A DNA stretch of 64,000 nt, taken from NCBI GenBank assembly GCA_033439765.1, contig JAULSN010000004.1:568001-632000 (forward strand), in the 5' to 3' direction. Of the stretch, positions 61,745-64,000 are shown one piece after another. Numbering within the stretch: position 1 is the first letter of the stretch; each line of letters starts with the position of its first letter. Made by a program: the position numbers and the translations under genes. This stretch comes from Lasiosphaeria ovina. Taxonomy: Eukaryota > Ascomycota > Sordariomycetes > Sordariales > Lasiosphaeriaceae. The notes under the pieces are model-generated. The model had not been told where the DNA came from, searched no databases, and saw only the letters and a list, made by a program, of their open reading frames with translations.

Positions 61745-64000
61745 GGAGACAAGATGGGCAAGCTATGGCGGCCGGCGGGACGAGCCTTGCAATAAATCTC
61801 AAGAGCGGCCCAGTGCGGTGGTTCAGAGGAAGGCGGCTCGGACTCGGTGGCTAAATAACCTAGCTGGGCTTGCCAACCGCAGCGGTCCCAGCACTCTGGG
61901 CGACTGCGCTCCCCATCTTAGTACTTCCTGGTATCTTTGGTGTCGGTGCCTGGATGTCTGAAGTCCATAGAAGTGTGCCTTGCGGCTGTGAATGACAGGA
62001 ACCTGGAGTCTGGGGAAATGGCCCACTGCCCCAGGAGCTCGAAACAACGGCACGCCCGGAATCCTAAGTGATGAGGCAGCATAGCAAACGATCTCGGCAC
62101 CTAAGGGACCAACGGCTGCAATTGTCGAGGCCTAATTGTGCTGGACAGCCATGTTTGTCGGCAATGCCCAGTGGCCGGGCAGTGGTTACGTTCCATTTCC
62201 GAGTCGAGTCCGAGTCTTTGGTGCCAAGCTGGAACCTGGAAGTCAGGGGCAAAAGCGCTGAACAAACTGTGAGTCGACGTTAACTGCGGGCCAAGGTGGC
62301 CACCCAGCCGCTCTCCACCACAGCCGCTCTCCACCAAGACAGCCCGCCCAGCGCTGCCCTGTGTAATGGAGTGGGTTGTGTGTGGAACATGGCCGCCTAA
62401 TGCTACAGGGGATCCCGACGTGCACCCCTCCAAAGGAAGGAGCGAGGGGTAAGACGTCTTTTTTTGGTCGGGGCTTGCGAGCCTGCCTCAGACCAATGAC
62501 TGAATCCAATCACCTCTCTGTCGGAGAACGGGATGACGGCTTGCATCTCCAATTCCGATGTCGAGTTTTTGAGGAGCCCAAATATAGCAGTTTTCCTAAG
62601 TATACACAGCGAAGCAGACAGTCAGATCGGATACCATAGATGGTTGGCATGAGGACGATATCAACTCAGGGCAAGTGTTACCTGATACTAGCACTTGTCC
62701 GCACTGCATTTCTCCGCGTATCCGCGGCTGCTGTGGTCTTTCATTGCTAAATTCTCGGTCTATGGATTGGGGACACTCCGTGATGTGGCGCTTCATGCGA
62801 TACTGATGTTGACCGTTGCTGTTCCGCGCCAGCGCCAGCGCCAGCGCCATCGCCAAACCATACCAAAACCCACCGTGAGTGGGGGCGGTTCCAAAATCCG
62901 TGCGGAGTACGGAATAGTGGCAGCCTGAAGCTGACCAGACATAACGGCCTCTCGGCCGGGTCGGCTTTTCGAAGTTTTCTCTTCCATTTTGCTTGAACTT
63001 CTTAATGTGTTTGTGCCAGGCTATGTGCCGAGTTATTGGCCCGCGCTCTGAATCTGGCCTTTTGGTTAGGTGTTTGTTTCGTCGAGTGGATTGACTGCCG
63101 GCCAGCCCTACAGGCACCGGTGCACTAAAGCGGATTGTTTACCTGGGTTAGATTCTCGGTCGATCAGTGGAGGTCGGGTATCTGGTATACTCGGCACCTC
63201 CGCTCGGCGCACTGCATCAAACGCTAAACGGCTTAATCTTGCAAACACGAACTTCCAGGACTTTTGTGTGCAACAGCTGTAATCTGTGGGGACCTGAAGT
63301 TGGTACTGTTCGTCCATCTTGCGGTTTCGTCAAACAGGTAGCCGCGAAATTCTGCGGGAGGCCCCACCGTACGGCGTACAGTACGGGGACAGCAGGCTGG
63401 CGGCCGTGACCCGTCCCCATTCAGCGCGCCCTCTCAGCGCGCTTAGCGCTTAACGGAATACCGATTCCCGGGAGCCAGCGGGGTGTTTCTAGCTGCGGAA
63501 TGTCTGACTGCATGCATGCATGCATTTCGGCCACAGATCCGGAATCGCATGGCTGCTGACTTTCTCCTGCCTTGACCGACCACGCGAAGATTCTTTTTGG
63601 CGAACTCTCCTCCTTGATTGGGTCTGCTGTCGCAGCCATGAGAGGCTCGGAGGAGCGTGGCTTTGTTAGTGTAACACAGACCTGGCAGCCGGCGAAGCGC
63701 GTGGCTGTGTCAGCTCCCGTCACAAGAGGAGCGGCAGTTGCCCTGCTGGTATGTTCGCTGATTCGACGGTTTCGCGGCAACCTAGCCGGCCCTTGTTTGT
63801 CTGCCCTGCGCTTGATACCCGCGAATCGACTCTGGTTTCCGTTTAGCATCTTGTTGCCGTCTTGGGAGTAGCTAGCAGGCAAGGTGCATTTGACACAGGA
63901 GAGGCTCCCTTCATATATCTCCAGCTCGGTGCCTTCACCCTGGTCATGGAGTTGGACTGCCTCACTAAGTACCAAGCCTTTCATCAAAGGACGACACTAA
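61745..64000. other. Gene-poor right end
   Basis: Upstream region of the HET gene, then ~2 kb without a supportable gene. A GCCAGC hexamer run (62829-62850) and an ATGC tetramer run (63509-63525) are present. A 188-codon minus-strand frame (63421-63987) has no motif. Confidence 0.4.

Noticed and set aside
63421..63987. Minus-strand 188-codon frame at the right end
   Set aside because: No motif and a low-complexity ATGC run inside; could be a gene entering from outside the window, but nothing supports it.
1..64000. CRISPR arrays, operons, ribosome binding sites
   Set aside because: The window is eukaryotic (spliced fungal genes); tandem repeats seen are microsatellites or coding-type repeats without spacer structure.

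Overview
The window is nuclear DNA of a filamentous ascomycete (Pezizomycotina, probably Sordariomycetes; the class is an inference). The evidence is short GT-AG introns of about 45-190 nt, Zn2Cys6, Clr5, HET and NACHT/STAND proteins, Fot1/pogo and LTR relics, and TpA-rich decayed copies with CAG-to-TAG stops typical of repeat-induced point mutation (RIP). Gene-rich islands alternate with long gene-poor, repeat-rich stretches, as in an accessory or subtelomere-like region. All gene models were spliced by eye.

Region by region. 0.3-3.6 kb: a RhoGEF-like protein with a STAND-type fungal N-terminus, and a medium-chain dehydrogenase/enoyl reductase. 3.6-9.5 kb: gene-poor, with one SINE-like repeat, exon-like debris and one small hypothetical gene. 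9.5-14.5 kb: a NACHT/ankyrin NLR-like protein and a Zn2Cys6 regulator with an apparent frameshift. 15.7-19.7 kb: an F-box-like protein and Mediator subunit 18, the latter followed in frame by a strongly acidic octapeptide-repeat ORF. 21.4-28.6 kb: a three-gene polysaccharide locus made of a membrane-anchored heparinase II/III-like protein, a membrane-anchored galactose-oxidase-like copper radical oxidase and a cellulose-synthase-like GT2. The GT2 is broken by a 1-nt frameshift and a RIP-type stop, and the locus lies between two direct copies of a dispersed repeat. 29.4-30.7 kb: guanine deaminase.

31-43 kb: a transposon graveyard (RIP-degraded Fot1-like relic, LTR pieces, SINE-like units, a permease tail, a broken kinase-like gene). 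It also holds a two-gene unit of unknown function, one gene encoding a protein with a trypsin-like His-Asp-Cys/Ser pattern, and an inverted fragment of a paralogue of that gene. 44.0-47.8 kb: a Clr5-domain gene whose first intron carries a complete, apparently intact pogo/Fot1 DD35D transposon with terminal inverted repeats and a TA target-site duplication. 50.7-52.4 kb: a secreted copper-amine-oxidase-like protein. 52.4-55.9 kb: AT-rich repeats. 55.9-61.7 kb: a small secreted protein, an NmrA-like reductase and a HET-domain protein. 61.7-64 kb: no gene I can support.

The most interesting unit is the 21.4-28.6 kb locus. A processive GT2, a membrane-tethered radical copper oxidase and a lyase-fold protein together suggest synthesis, oxidation and trimming of a surface polysaccharide, in parallel with bacterial CslA-GlxA. 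In this strain the synthase seems to be decaying.
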